A stretch of 64,000 nt of DNA from Rosellinia necatrix. Lineage: Eukaryota; Ascomycota; Sordariomycetes; Xylariales; Xylariaceae. A program made the translations under genes and the position numbers. Under the pieces are notes generated by a model. It ran no database searches. It was not told the origin of the DNA and worked only from the letters and a program-made list of their open reading frames with translations. Location: NCBI GenBank assembly GCA_021209875.1, contig JAGYVD010000008.1:2045501-2109500 (forward strand), written 5' to 3'. Below, piece after piece: positions 1-11,806 of this stretch (its first letter is position 1; every line of letters begins with the position of its first letter).

Positions 1-96
1 ATCGATAAACGATAAACGAGTGTAGGGCCAGAATAGGATCCGCCTTCCCTCAAGACCCAACCCTGGCAAGTCTTCCATGCCCGACTTTCCTCCATC

Positions 97-608
97 CTAG
101 CAGCTGCAGCCGCATGAACCGCAGCCGCTTCCCTCGCCGCAAGGCATGTAATCATGGCACTGCTCATCGGCAGAGCACTTGTACCAGTCGCCGGTGCCCC
201 CGATGGCGGTCCAGCACCAATGGCCTTGTGCGAGGTCGTCGCCGCACCTCTTCCAGCAGTAGCCTGGCAACACAGTTTCAAATTAGCCCGCCTATTCTCA
301 TCCATTCCAATCAAAGAGAGTCCGGGTGGTGTGGATATTGTACCTCCGGTGCATCCTGCCACTCTGCCCGTCCAGCAGGCCCTCTTGCTGAGCGAATCCC
401 CGTCGGAAGGACCAGCGCGGCCCAGCGGGTGCTCAAGGCACGTACGGTATTCGGCCGCGGTCGCGCCTTGGGGTACGGGCATTACGTTGTCGATATCGCC
501 ACACTCAGCGATCTTGGCGTTGAGCGTGGCGTTCGCCTCTGCCTCTGCCAAAGCGGAGTTGGCCGCGGCACCCAGGAGGATGAAAAGAGAGGCGGTATTG
601 AGCTTCAT
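97..608 (-). CDS. Cys-rich secreted peptide precursor, IDI-2-like
   Basis: Two exons (344..608 and 97..263) around an 80-nt intron (GTACAA donor, CTAAT branch, CCAG acceptor) encode 143 aa. The first 21 residues (MKLNTASLFILLGAAANSALA) form a signal peptide. A pro-region follows and ends in Lys-Arg at 75-76, a Kex2-type site. The predicted 67-residue mature peptide holds 12 cysteines, enough for six disulfides, with a YCWK..C...WCWTA core and a C-terminal CGSCGCSC. This layout resembles the small secreted fungal proteins annotated as IDI-2 precursors, first known as genes induced during vegetative incompatibility in Podospora. That match is from memory of the pattern, not from a search. It would be secreted; target and activity are unknown. 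The plus-strand open frames over the same bases are composition artefacts. Confident as a gene, moderate on family. Confidence 0.8.
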
Positions 609-724
609 TGTGATATAATGACTGAATTATGGCGCTGTTCACAGGATTGTGTGCTTGTTGTATCTGTCGAGGGATGGGTGTCTTGTGAACCTTCATCAGG
701 GGAAAGTAAGGGGGAAGCCGTGGG

Positions 725-731
725 CTTTATA
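725..731 (-). promoter_or_regulatory. TATA box of the Cys-rich peptide gene
   Basis: A TATAAAG on the minus strand lies about 117 bp upstream of the start codon at 608, a usual distance for a fungal TATA box plus a short leader. Position and sequence are seen; function is inferred. Confidence 0.4.
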
Positions 732-1871
732 GACGGATTATCGTACTGCTTAGTATTAAGCCGAATCCGTTCATTCATCTATCTTGCTCGCCTTTAGTGA
801 AGCCTCGGAGCTGACCCAAATGTTGGTTTTACATCGGTACAATGGGCTATTGCAAAGTATCACATTTCAGTGATGCGTCGGAATCCACTTCTTTGCCTAT
901 AAATAAAGCCTAGTCTCGGGCCAAGAGGCACGAAGGACGATAATCAACGCGACTTCTAACCAGAATCTTACGTTGAGGGGCAAAAACGATATCAGCAATT
1001 ACGTTAGCAATACACCGTAATATTCTGGTGAGCTCTCACAACTAAATCTTCTGTCATAGACAATCAATCTCAGGCGTAGCAAATACGGACCGTATTCAAT
1101 TACGGCTTACTTGCCCATAGAACATATCATAGGGCGCAGGAAATCAGTATATGCAGTTGCATAAGAACGGTATCAGGTTACTTAACTCTACAATCTCAAA
1201 TATCATGTGAGTATATTACTGTTTTCATTATCTACTGCACTAGTAGCCTCGCCAAGATTGGGACCCCTGAATTTCCGGTGATGAAGATGAGCTTTACTAC
1301 GTATTACAACTTTGCCTTCTCGTATCAACTACCCCCTATCACAGATCCAATAAGATGCTGGCCTTCAAAACTTAGATTATACGATTGATTTACATTAGTG
1401 CATCAACGCCCGGAATTGGATCGTCAATGGATAAGGCGAACAGACTTGGGGCCGCCCAGTCCTATGGCATGTTGATCACTTGACTTGTCGCCGTCCCACT
1501 TGCTATGGCCCGCATATCTATATGTGGCCGTTGGCTAACCCTACAAGGAGTACCGTAAATCTTGATATGTAAGATGGCGGTAAGCCAACAGGGCTACTGG
1601 TCCAAGTGCATATCACCTAAGGTTACAATATCAAGCCAAACTAGCCGCGAGTAGTCGCTGTGACTTGCGCAGCGTTCAGAGCTGATTAAATGCCAATCGG
1701 ATATAGAACACCTGGTTCGCTTTTATATTGACAAAAGATGAAGTTTAAGAGCGGTTCAAAATTGTTGACTCCATCCAGCCCTTCTGGTAATTATATCACA
1801 GGCGTCATGGACGCTTTCTAGGCTTGTACGATAACCCATACCACACAACACTCGGGCGAACACCTATATGT
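732..1871. other. Intergenic region without a recognised gene
   Basis: Base composition is balanced and no reading frame resembles a known family. A plus-strand TATAAATA stands near 897-904 but no convincing coding sequence follows it. The stretch holds the promoter of the secreted-peptide gene on its left and the 3' end of the convergent-side nitrilase on its right. Confidence 0.5.
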
Positions 1872-2954
1872 TCAGGCAAACTCGACCTGGCTGGCTTCCT
1901 CGGTGTTGACTCTCAATCTGAGAAGGTCAGGGCGGGAGTAGTGGCCGACAATGTCCAGGTTCTGCTTTGCCCGCCACTTCTGCTGGAGGTCCAGATCGGC
2001 GTACAGGATCACCTCCTTGCCAGGATCCGGGGAATCGACAAGAGGCTCGCCCGTCGGTCCGTAGATCATAGAGAACCCGCCCCCGGGGGCTTTGACGAAG
2101 GCCCACTTCTCGACCTTGTTCTTGATGACATTCTCCTCGGAGAGTATCTGCGAGCAGATTGCCGTGAAACAGGCCCCTTCCATAGACATTGTCTGGGTCA
2201 GACAGCGACTCATGGTGCTCGATATGTGATATTGCACCCCCTCGGACTCTTTGAAAATCGGTGGCCAGCTTGCGATGTGGATGTCGACGTCCTGGGAGTA
2301 TTCGTAGTACCGCAGCAGGGTCTGTGTATGCTCCCAGCAATTCAAGGCTCCGATGTTGCCGAATGAGCTTTTCACTACGGTCTTGAGGGACTCTGCCTGA
2401 CCTTCGCCCCAGACACTACGCTCGACGTGGGTTGGCTTGATCTTTCGGCGATGGTGAACAATATCACCATTCTCATCAATGAACGACTGATTGACGTTAT
2501 CATCATACCCTCGGTGAGTGGCGGCGGCACAGTCCTCATACCTGTGCGATATACAAGGATCCTCGATACCTCTCGCTGTAGCCGAGTACACAGAAGAGAC
2601 TAGCTTCTTTTACAGCAGCGCAGATGCGCTTCATCTCCTCCGAGTCTCGTTCCATAGAGTTCTGGAAGTATTCAACCATGAACTCAGCATTATCAGACAC
2701 CGACTGGCTCCAAATACTCCTGAGCGCTGTTAACACAAGGCCAAGGAAGCTCTCACTTTTGATTAAATCAATAGATAGACATACCAGGGATAACCGGGGA
2801 TCCAAACTTCGGGAAAGCCGATGACGTTTGTGCCATTCTGGCCAGCCTCTGCGATCAAGCGGATGGTTTTGTCGACCCCTTTCTGCAGATCGTACCATTC
2901 CGGCTCAGCTTGCACAGCCGCCACACGAATGGTCCTAGGCGAGCCGCTAGCCAT
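1872..2954 (-). CDS. Nitrilase (C-N hydrolase family)
   Basis: Three exons (2785..2954, 2542..2719, 1872..2486) with introns of 65 and 55 nt encode 320 aa. The family catalytic triad is present: Glu49 in [11 protein letters not shown], Lys131 in [10 protein letters not shown], and Cys166 in GALNCWEH. Length and motifs match fungal nitrilases, cytosolic enzymes that hydrolyse organic nitriles to carboxylic acid and ammonia. The close relatives cyanide hydratases usually read differently after the catalytic Cys-Trp-Glu, so nitrilase is preferred. The first intron has two possible acceptors; only the second (after GCTCAG) keeps the frame and gives the family-like [15 protein letters not shown]. 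Start at 2954 puts the N-terminus directly before the first beta strand ([10 protein letters not shown]). The gene is intact and its neighbours suggest no pathway. Confidence 0.9.
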
Positions 2955-3418
2955 GTTGCAAATTGAGATAGCGATAGACTAACGATCAAGGTGTCATATA
3001 TTGGGAAGAGAAGTAGCCGGAGGTAGAGAGGAGTAATCAATATGTAGGGAGGCGGGGTAGGATGATATGCATGTGTCGGTCGCGACAAGAGTTTGGGGTA
3101 AAGTCGGTACCTAGATGCAACCCTGGTGACAAGTAAATATTAGGCATCGCTGGCGAGGAGTGCGATAGTGATCCAAAGCGCTTGTGCTACTCTCATACTC
3201 CTGACACTGGGTGGTGTCAAATTTACCATATTGACTAGATGGCGAAGGTGGGCGATCAAGAGATCCGCACATCTTATGGCAGCATTGTGGCATTATCAGT
3301 CGTAAACAAAACGCAAGCATCTACACGACAACAGTGGAATTCTTGATTGATCCGATATTTTGGGATATGTGAATTATCTCGGCTGCTGTACAGATACTTG
3401 ATGGCGGCTTGATTTCTT
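2955..3418. other. Intergenic region, nitrilase promoter side
   Basis: No coding frame of interest is seen. It should contain the nitrilase promoter (right of 2954) and the 3' end of the HNH gene. Confidence 0.5.
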
Positions 3419-4755
3419 TCATCCTCTTAGCCTTAGCCTGACCATCCGATCAAGCTCCGTCGTCCCTTCCGCGTGAACTTCTTTCCCATCCATATCGGAG
3501 AGTAGTCTGTCGATGTATTCGCCTGCGGCGGAGACGTGGAGTATCTGGGCGATGGCGCGGTGAAGAGCAAGGAGCCGGGGCGACGGGGGATCGATCGTTT
3601 GGTGCTCGCTTAGGTAGAGAGTCCGCGTGATGGGAAACGCCGGATTGCGTAGAAGCATACGCGGATAGAACGAGTCGATTCGATAGGTATGGGGTTGGTC
3701 GAGAGGCTCGAAAAACATCTGAAAATCGCCAAAGAAGGAGCGGAAGTCGGTGGTTAATGTGATGGCATTGTGCGGGCGGTCAATGTCGGGGCCTTCGATC
3801 AGATGTTCGACTCCATTGTCAAACATATTTAGAATCGCAAGCGCCGCTTGGTTAGAGGGGCTCTGAGTGTGATCCGTTAACACGATAGCTGTCTTGGGAA
3901 ATGCAGCAGGGTAGCAAAACTCACTGGCTCGGATCCAGGTTGGGCCGTCATGAGAGAATGAGGGAGAATATGAGCGACTTTCAACACGCTCACCGAATTG
4001 TCGTCCTCGCGCAGCAGATTTTCATTGTTGTCGAGGGCGTCGTTCCCATCTCGCCGTGCGCGCGCCGCTGCTTCTTGGAGGTCGAATTTGCGCGATATGA
4101 CACAGCGATGGCGGTCGCGGACGAGACACGCGCCGCGGAGGGCCGACACACGGTCCGAGGTGCAAGAGAATGTGCCTCCTTGCACTCTCTCGATGGCCGA
4201 ATGGTACGCGGGGGACGGCTGCGGGGTCTTCTTGGCAGAGGCTTTCACTAGGGGGACGTTAGCAACAGGTCAGAAAGACATGAAAAGAGAAGAGGGAGCT
4301 GCAGGGGAGATGGCAGGTTAACACACGTGGCAAAAAGAAGTTGTCTAACAGGTAGTCGGCAAAGCCAAAGAAGGGTGAGCGCAAGTCCTCTATGTCTTCG
4401 TGCCCTCCTTGCCCCTGCGGCCCATCTACCAGCAGCGCCATAGCCGAGAAGGAGGCCCGCAGGAAGTTATCGCGTGACTGTCCGGACAGTGCATGGTCGT
4501 AGGTGAGGCGGACGGGTAGAGGGGGACTGTAGCGGGCAGCGTCCCTGTTCTCATCACCGCCATTGCCGTCGCGGTTGCGGCTGCGCTGCGGCTGGTGTTG
4601 TCGGTGTTCAAATCGCTCTCAAAGTGCTGCGCGATACGATAGAACCTCGACTGGGCCCTCGCTCGTTGGCCCTCGTCAAGCGCCAGCGCCTCGGTCAAGT
4701 CGTTGAGGTCCTCGAGCGACGGCTGATGGCGGTCAAGAGGCGACGGGAGCGCCAT
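3419..4755 (-). pseudogene. Fungal HNH-nuclease domain protein, frameshifted
   Basis: Three exons fit the family: 4327..4755, 3925..4247 and 3419..3862, with introns of 79 nt (GTGTGT..CCTAG) and 62 nt (GTGAGT..CTCAG). The second exon carries the HNH core (RDRHRCVISRKFD, then VAHILPHS), matching the HNH_2 proteins common in Pezizomycotina; their function is unknown. The N-terminal frame starting MALPSPLDRHQ runs to a stop at 4426. The frame that continues into the conserved block (RDNFLRASFSAMALLVDG, then FADYLLDNFFLPLKAS) is a different one and is closed upstream by a TGA at 4619..4621. No intron in between can reconcile them, so a 1- or 2-nt indel between about 4429 and 4618 is required. Splice sites and the downstream frame are otherwise intact, so this is a recent disablement or an assembly error. 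Confidence 0.8.
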
Positions 4756-5678
4756 CGCATCGCTTCAGGTCGCTGCGAAGCCAACATGGTGGGGGTTGTT
4801 TGAGGATAGCACAGTGGCATCGGGGGCGGACAACCCTTGGTGGTGTACCTGTGGCTTGCCTGATCCCTGCCGGTGGTCTTCCCATGTGTGCGGAGACACA
4901 TCTGGGAACCACCGCAGCTGTCCATCCAGGAATGGCACTGTAGGCAAGCGCTAGCCTATAAGTAGGTAGATTGAATTACCTGGTAGGCACCTAGACGAGA
5001 GGAATAGGTAATAGGTACCTGGGTATGAGGTGTTCTCGATTGCGATAAGATCCGGCTGAGACCTCATCGCCCAGCTAAGACGGTGTCGTAGGGACCGGGA
5101 TGATGACGCTCAATTCATCGTCATTGGGGTGTGTTAACTCTGAAGGATATGCTCATCTACGACGATCGCCATGGGCTGAGATGTCTTGCATTTCTTGCTT
5201 TCTACGACCAACGGGGGGGGGTTGTGCCATCGGCGCTGCTTGATTGATAATGAACGGCAGGTTTGCGCGAATATGGCGTGGTAGCGCTGCTGGCACAAGC
5301 TCATGTATTTCCCCCGATGTGCGTGGTAGCATTTGTTAGTTGAGTCTGACTAGGGGTTATATACCTAGGTACACAATAACACTACCACCTACTGTCAAAA
5401 CGGGCGGGTTAGGTAGCAAGCATAATTTGGTAAATCAAACATGCAATTATCGGTGATCGTTTCAGTGTATATACAGGTGCCCGGTAACTAATTGCCTATG
5501 TAGCGGGGGGGATATAATACGGGCTCTATGCTGCTGTCTCACTTACCCCTGACCAGGGTTGGTGGTGAGCAGTTGCTGCGTTACAGCTACGTGGAGGTGG
5601 CCAAAGCTGGAACTACAACGATATTCAACAGTATTGCGAAGTTTACGAAGTGACCAGGTTATCCATTTTCAACCCAAA
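4756..5678. other. Divergent intergenic region between the HNH and HET genes
   Basis: The HNH gene points left and the HET gene points right, so this 0.9 kb should hold both promoters. It has a G-run near 5213-5221 and several copies of a TACCTAGGTA-like motif (around 4990-5030 and 5362-5371). No coding frame is recognised. The in-frame upstream ATG at 5559 is rejected as the HET start. Confidence 0.5.
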
Positions 5679-7579
5679 ATGCGTCTAATAAATACGACCA
5701 CATTGAAGGTTAATGAGTTTCCTGGCGACAGTACGGATAGCTATGCAATTCTATCCCATACATGGGATGAGGAAGAATGCACCCTCCAGGATATGCCAAC
5801 ACTCAACCTTAAGGTTCGGCAGCAGAAAAGCTATGCGAAGATTAAATCTTGCTGTGAGCAGGCAGTAAAAGATGGCCTCAGTTGGGCTTGGGTTGATACG
5901 TAAGTGTCCCATTATAACCACTGCCCCCTTGACAGCTGGGCTAAACGCAATGAAGGTGTTGCATAGACAAAACAAGCACCACCGAATTATCGGAAGCTAT
6001 CAATTCGATGTTTCGATGGTATAGCAACGCAAAAGTTTGCTATGCATATCTAGCTGACGTCACTGGAAAAGCTGAGTTTGCTTCTAGTAGATGGTTTACT
6101 CGCGGTTGGACCTTACAAGAGTTAATAGCACCGAGAGTTATTCAATTTTACACTTCCGACTGGACGTTGCTCGGTTCGAAATCTAGCCTCGGCAATATGA
6201 TCCAGAAAATAACCGGCATCGATGAATCTGTGCTTGCCACTGGCAACTGCAGCCAGGCGTGTGTGGCCAAGCGGATGTCTTGGGCGGCGGGACGAAATAC
6301 CACCCGAGTTGAAGATCAAGCATACTCCCTAATGGGAATATTCGACGTCAATATGCCTTTAGTATATGGAGAGGGCAAAAAGGCCTTCCTAAGATTGCAG
6401 CAAGAAATCATGAGGGTATCCGACGATCAATCACTCTTTGCTTGGGGAGCGCCCCAGATATTTCCCGACATGCATGGCTTCTTGATGTCCCAGGCACAGC
6501 AGCCACATGGCCTTTTTGCAGATTCTCCGGCGGACTTTAATACGACACACGACCTGCTAGAAGTGGGTAGCAGGGAGGACAGCCCGCCCCCTGTTATTCA
6601 CGGCAACGGCGTGCGGGTTCAGTATCCCGTTTGCATGAGAGGGGAGTATGAATTTATCATACTCGCCTGTACAACTCGGCAAACAGCGCAAGCTTACCTC
6701 GCCGTTCCAGTAGAATGCTGGGATGGTCAGTTTTATGCCCGTCGCGGACAATTAGTTGTTATCTTTCCGGAGCATTGGACGAAAGCCTGCGCAAAGGTAT
6801 TGGTTGTGAAAGAGCCTGTCATTATACCTTCATCGCTGTTAGATAGCTTTCAACTCGTACGCGTTCCAAATGCAACGCGACCACGAAAGCAAGACCAATT
6901 CATTCTCGACGAGGTATATTGTTTGCCACAGGCCACATATAAACCCACGACTCACTCAATCTCTTTCCCGCCCCAGAAATGGGGGCCCAAAGCCATATTA
7001 TTCTTTACCTCGAGCCCTGTACTTGAGAAGAAGATACAGTTAAAACATGGGATATTTCCGGTGCGCTCTTTCGCTATCATTTTAGGTGTTTCGAATTCTC
7101 CGTGGGCCGTATTCGTGCCCATTCTTCGGGGCGGTTGTGCGGACACAGACTTCTACAATATGCTTCATGCAGACGCTGAATTCGTTAGGTTCTGCATGAA
7201 AAAGAGCCAGCTCAAACACAGCCTTCTTCAACCCGATTCAGCGAGACAGATACTTCATAGACGTCGCTGGCGGGGCTGGTTTGACGAGATTCTATCAGCC
7301 TGGGTAGAGCCACGTTACAGAGGGCCACTTAAACATCAGAACCTAGAGATTTCCGTCGACCTAAATGTGAGGCCAATAAATTTGGTGGAAAAGTCTATAT
7401 TTGTCTCTATCGATATTTACGAGATTATGGTAGGCCAAAGGGGAAAGAAGCCAAAATTTGTTCATTCCAATGATTTGCTGCGCGGAGAGCTGATAAGCAC
7501 AGAAAGAAGGAGTCAAAATTATCACCCCGACTGGCTGACCCTGGACCAACTGGAATGGTTTATAGATAGAGTTCCCTAG
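5679..7579 (+). CDS. HET-domain protein (heterokaryon incompatibility family)
   Basis: Two exons (5679..5899 and 5956..7579) with a 56-nt intron (GTAAGT donor, GGCTAAAC branch, GAAG acceptor) encode 614 aa. The start MRLINTTTLK at 5679 is the usual family N-terminus, although an upstream in-frame ATG exists. HET-domain motifs are AILSHTWDEEE near residue 23, WVDTCCID at 71-78 across the splice junction, and RWFTRGWTLQELIAP near 119-133. A block typical of HET-E-like proteins follows (RMSWAAGRNTTR.EDQAYSLMGIFDVNMPLVYGEG). The remaining C-terminal part to residue 614 lacks a P-loop NTPase or WD repeats, so this is not a full NLR. HET domains trigger cell death on non-self recognition in fungi; the partner here is unknown. 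The frame is intact. Confidence 0.88.
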
Positions 7580-8718
7580 GAGGATACAAGCAATCATTCG
7601 TGTGGATTAACGACGCAGAGGGCTTGTGGTCACTAACTACAGTACTTTATAAGTCTAGGATTCAAGATAATAAACAATTATAAAACATTAGCGAATTATG
7701 GTTGACACAGTGAGTGAAACAATGGAGGCATGTGCCTACGAATCTAATACCGAAGTGAACCACCCGTTTTAGAATCAATGGCGATTCCATTGGGAATGGG
7801 GATAATCCCTACTGTTACAAGTTAAGGGCTAACGAAGCCGAACATCTGAAGATCTATATATTTCATTTGCCGTAGCAGGGGTTGGTTGAACGCGTGTATT
7901 GGGGAGGGCGTGAGCCTTCCAACAACGGCCTAGTGGGAGTCCCTGACAAGGACACCAGCTACTGGCGACCAGAACTTCGAATAGCTGCCCAAACTAGAAT
8001 AGCCTTACCAGAAAAAAAAGAAAAAGATCACCAAATCGAGAGACGGCGGTGGGGTTAAAACCTTCCAACCACTATTAAAAACCCACCCTTTGCGGGAAGT
8101 GAAAAAGCGAGGGAACGAGGGGAAATCTATACGCAGTAAACGCATCACGAACGAGGCCCTTTATAAGGGCCTTGGCCGGTTGGGTTCATTCAAGCGTTAC
8201 CATAATTAAGTGCAGAAAAAATCATTTTTGGGAACAATTTTGAAGTAGCTATTTAACCTAGCATGTGTTTAAGCGTAGGAGCACTGTGGCCCCCTTGTCG
8301 TAAGTAATACCTTCGTGACCAGCGCCACCTACGCCTCGAAGGACAATAGGAGCACCTATAGGTCCAGTGGCACAACGGAGGGGCTACGCACTAGGTAGAC
8401 CATTACTTGGTTCAGATTTGAGGTTCATGTACACGTCATCTGGCGACCTGAAGCCCGATTGACAGGGCCCATAGCTTGCAGCAGAGATCTTGGGGCCCAT
8501 CGTCACTCATTAGATTTATGCGGGCTAAAGGGAGAATTCACGCACTGCCTGACTAGCCAGACCAATACTATTTGTAGGTACTCGTATGAGAATCATGGTT
8601 TCCTAATACACCGCTGTCCCTTCCCCCCGTCTGAACTTATCGTCAATCTCCCCAGCAATTCACCTAGTCAAGGCACTAAAAGAGGCGAAGGTTCAACCAG
8701 AAGGGACCGTACCACATC
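7580..8718. other. Intergenic region with a short perfect hairpin
   Basis: No gene is recognised. Seen: an 8-bp inverted repeat AGGCCCTT-TAT-AAGGGCCT at 8154..8172, and an A/G-rich run near 8010-8026. A stop-free stretch from about 7880 to 8057 (YWRPELRIAAQ...) lacks a start codon and matches nothing I know. The right end should hold the promoter of the sulfotransferase-like gene. Confidence 0.5.
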
Positions 8719-9710
8719 ATGTTCCGACTCAACCCAAACGGCTGGGTCTGCCATCTCCTCGAATATGTATACTCCCTTCCGCCACCCCCTCCTCGAAAGC
8801 GCACGAAGCCCATGGAGGTCATTTGTGTAGGCCTGCCTCGCTGCGGTACGGAGTCGCTCCAACACGCGCTTTTGCAACTCGGCTACGATCACACCTGTCA
8901 CGGATGGGATATCGCACTAGAGTATCCCAGCTACTTACAGCAGTGGGCTCAATTAGGTCGCAGGAAGTGAGCGTTCCTCCTCTGTCGAGATAAAGCTAAG
9001 AGCTCGATTTTCTTGGCTAATTCTCGAAGATGGCTTGGCCTTCTAAGCGACAATAAAATTATCACGGCCGCCGATTTCGATGCCCTGATAGGTAACGCTG
9101 TTGCCGTCACAGACACTGCCTCTTCCGCCTTCGCTGCCGAGATCATCGCTGCCTATCCCGAAGCCAAGGTTATCCTAAACCAACGCAAAGACATCGACGA
9201 GTGGCATCACAGCATCAACAACACCATCATTAGTACCGCTGGCCACTGGTTGCTTTTCATCTTATCATGCCTTAGCCGCGAATGTTTCTGGACATGGCAC
9301 TTCCACGTGCGCATCGTATTTCCGGGCCTGTTTCGCGCTCTCGATGGTAACATCAAGACGGGCATATCACAGAACGGGAAATGGGTATACAAAGGTAGCT
9401 ATATTCCGACATCTATGGAAAGAGACTGGTTAAATTGACATGATATCCAGAGCATTACAACATGGTTCGTGGGCTTGTACCAAAGGACCGCCTTCTGGAA
9501 TGGACCGTGGAAGATGGATGGGAGCCATTGTGTAAATTTCTAGGCAAACCTGTCCCAGAAGAGCCATTCCCCCGCCGAAATGCGGCCGCAGGCTGGGCAG
9601 GTAACGAGACAAGAATAATTAAACGATTTCTCACTGGGGCCTTGCAGACTCTCGGTATTCTCGGGGCCATTTCTGCAGTACTTGGCGGTGTCGTTTACGC
9701 TTATTTTTGA
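8719..9710 (+). CDS. Sulfotransferase-like P-loop protein with C-terminal membrane anchor
   Basis: Three exons (8719..8966, 9030..9394, 9451..9710) with introns of 63 and 56 nt encode 290 aa. The start of the conserved core, MEVICVGLPRCGTES (residues 32-46), holds the 5'-phosphosulfate-binding P-loop. Further family motifs are the SVAVTD-like NAVAVTD, FAAEIIAAYPEAKVILNQR, and VYKEHYNMVRGLVPKDRLLEW formed across the last splice. The last 27 residues are hydrophobic (from FLTGALQTLG to YAYF) and form a likely tail anchor. This fits the fungal Sulfotransfer_4 family, often misnamed NAD-dependent epimerase/dehydratase. Substrate is unknown. Met32 is an alternative start, but the RKRTK run just before it is also usual in the family. 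The frame is intact. Confidence 0.85.
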
Positions 9711-10243
9711 TTTTATTGCAGGGGGATACTGTTCATAAGCTCTCATCTTTGGCTAGAATATAGCGTCTGTTTCCTCCAACTGAAACCACCGTTGGCTATA
9801 CCCACCAAGAAAAGATCACGTGCCGAAAAGAGCAATCCAATCCAAGAGGAACTTATTTGAAAATCATTAGTAATTATAGGTATCATTCGGACATCATTAA
9901 ATACAGTTGAACCGTTTGACTATTTCCGAAAGCTTGCCACAAACTAAGAACCTAGCTTGCACTGCTGTTCACTAGTCACAAATTGATGTTGACTCGCTCT
10001 CTATCATAGCCCATACCTCTAAGTCACTTCGCACAGGATAAAAGCGTTTAAAAGGGGGGACGTACCCCCAACACTTGTTTATAAGAACCTCAGGAAATAC
10101 CAACCCGAATCTGAGTGTAAGCCCCATTGGCGGGCGAGTAGTTCACCGATTTCACCGCGAAACTCACGATACAAGGGCGGTGTCTGACGACGTCGACTTA
10201 GCGAGGGGGAGGGGGGGGGAGCAATCTTCAACCTAGGGAGGAA
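9711..10243. other. Intergenic strip beside the AT-rich block
   Basis: Composition is balanced and no gene is recognised. It ends at the target duplication of the large LTR element, and base composition collapses about 75 bp further right, inside that element's LTR. Confidence 0.5.
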
Positions 10244-10248
10244 ATATC

Positions 10249-10386
10249 TGTCAAATGTATGTGGGTCACTCCACACCTCCGGATATATATTCTACTGAAT
10301 ATCCCAGGTCTTTTGACCTATTTTTATAACTAATTTTATATTTTGAATATATTTTTAACGATTATAATAATTTATTTTTTTTAACA
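10249..10386 (+). repeat. 5' LTR of the large element
   Basis: 138 bp from TGTCAAATG to TTAACA. Its outer half (to about 10320) keeps normal base composition; its inner half is converted to A/T. It aligns without gaps to the 3' LTR. Confidence 0.85.
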
Positions 10387-11806
10387 GGTTATAAGCTTGG
10401 ATTTGCTTATTTATATTATTTACTTAGTTTTTATTTTTAGATTTAATTAAATTATCTAATTTTTTAATTTAAAAGATTTAAAGTTAAAACTGTTTATATA
10501 AAAATTAATATTTAAAAATAAATTAAAAAAACGTTAAATTATAAATATAATATATTATTTTATTTAAAAATAATATTAATTATAAAATTTATTAAATTAT
10601 TAATTTAAAGTTTATTAATATTTATAAAATATAAGATTTATTAAAGCTGAACTATTAATAATTATTAACTATAATTTTAAACTTTTAATTTTAAATAATA
10701 TTAAGCTATTAAAAAAGTTTTTGTTTTATTTTTTATTTTTAATTATTAAATTTAGTAAATTTTATTATTTTTAAACATAAGATTATAAAAAAATAGATTA
10801 TTATTTTAATAAGTTATTATTATTTTAATTAAATATTTAAAATATTTATAAATATTTATAAATATTTTTATAAAAAAATTTTATAATATTTTTATATTAT
10901 TATTTTTAAATAAATATAATTTTTTATTTTATTAATAAACTTGTTTTAATTATATAAGATTTTTTATAAATAATATCAAAAAAACAATTATATATTTTTT
11001 TATTATTATAAAAACTTTTAAAAATTTATTATTAAGTTTATAGTTTATCTTTTTTTTATTATTATTTAATAATATTAAACTTTTAGCTTTAAAATAGCTG
11101 TTTTAAAAATTTATTATTTTTATTTTTAATTTTATATTTTATATATAAGCAAATATATAAAAAAAAAAAACCTTTATTTTATTTTTAATTTAAATATTAA
11201 CGTTTTTATAATTAAAAACTTTTTAAAATATTAATATAAAAATAATAGAATTATAAGCAGCGAAAAAGCTTAATATTAATAACTATAAATTTAATAAAAT
11301 TATTAAACAATTATATAAAATTTATTAAAAAATAAAAATTATTTAGCTGTATAAAGCTATAAATGTTTTTATTTAAAAATATAAGGATTAATATTAAAAA
11401 AAAGCCGGCAAAAATAATAATAATTATATAAAACACGTTAAAATATAAAAAACAAGCTGATTAAAAATATATAGCTATATAAATATATTTTAAAATTAAT
11501 ATTTAAAATTATTTTATAAATAAAATTAAATATAAAATAATATTTTAAATTTAAAAAATACTATTTATATTATTTTATTTATTTAATAAAATAACACAAG
11601 CTTAAAAATAATAGCAGAACTATATTAAAGCTTGCAAAAAAACTTTGAATTATTTATAACAATATAATTATTTTAAATATTAAATATATAATCTATAAAC
11701 TTATATTTTTTAATAAATTTTTGTCTGTTTTAAGGTTAAATTATATTTTTTTTTAATTTTTTTTTAAATAAAACTACTAAATTATTTTTAAAAAAAATTT
11801 AATTAG

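Noticed and set aside
114..797. Plus-strand 227- and 154-codon open frames at the left end
   Set aside because: They overlap the minus-strand spliced gene that has signal peptide, Kex2 site and good splice signals; their translations are low-complexity Ser/Arg- and Ala/Pro-rich.
5559..5678. Upstream in-frame ATG for the HET gene
   Set aside because: The 40 extra residues resemble no HET protein, and the family normally starts at MRLINTTTLK.
7876..8059. Stop-free stretch reading YWRPELRIAAQ
   Set aside because: It has no start codon, no splice partner and no known match.
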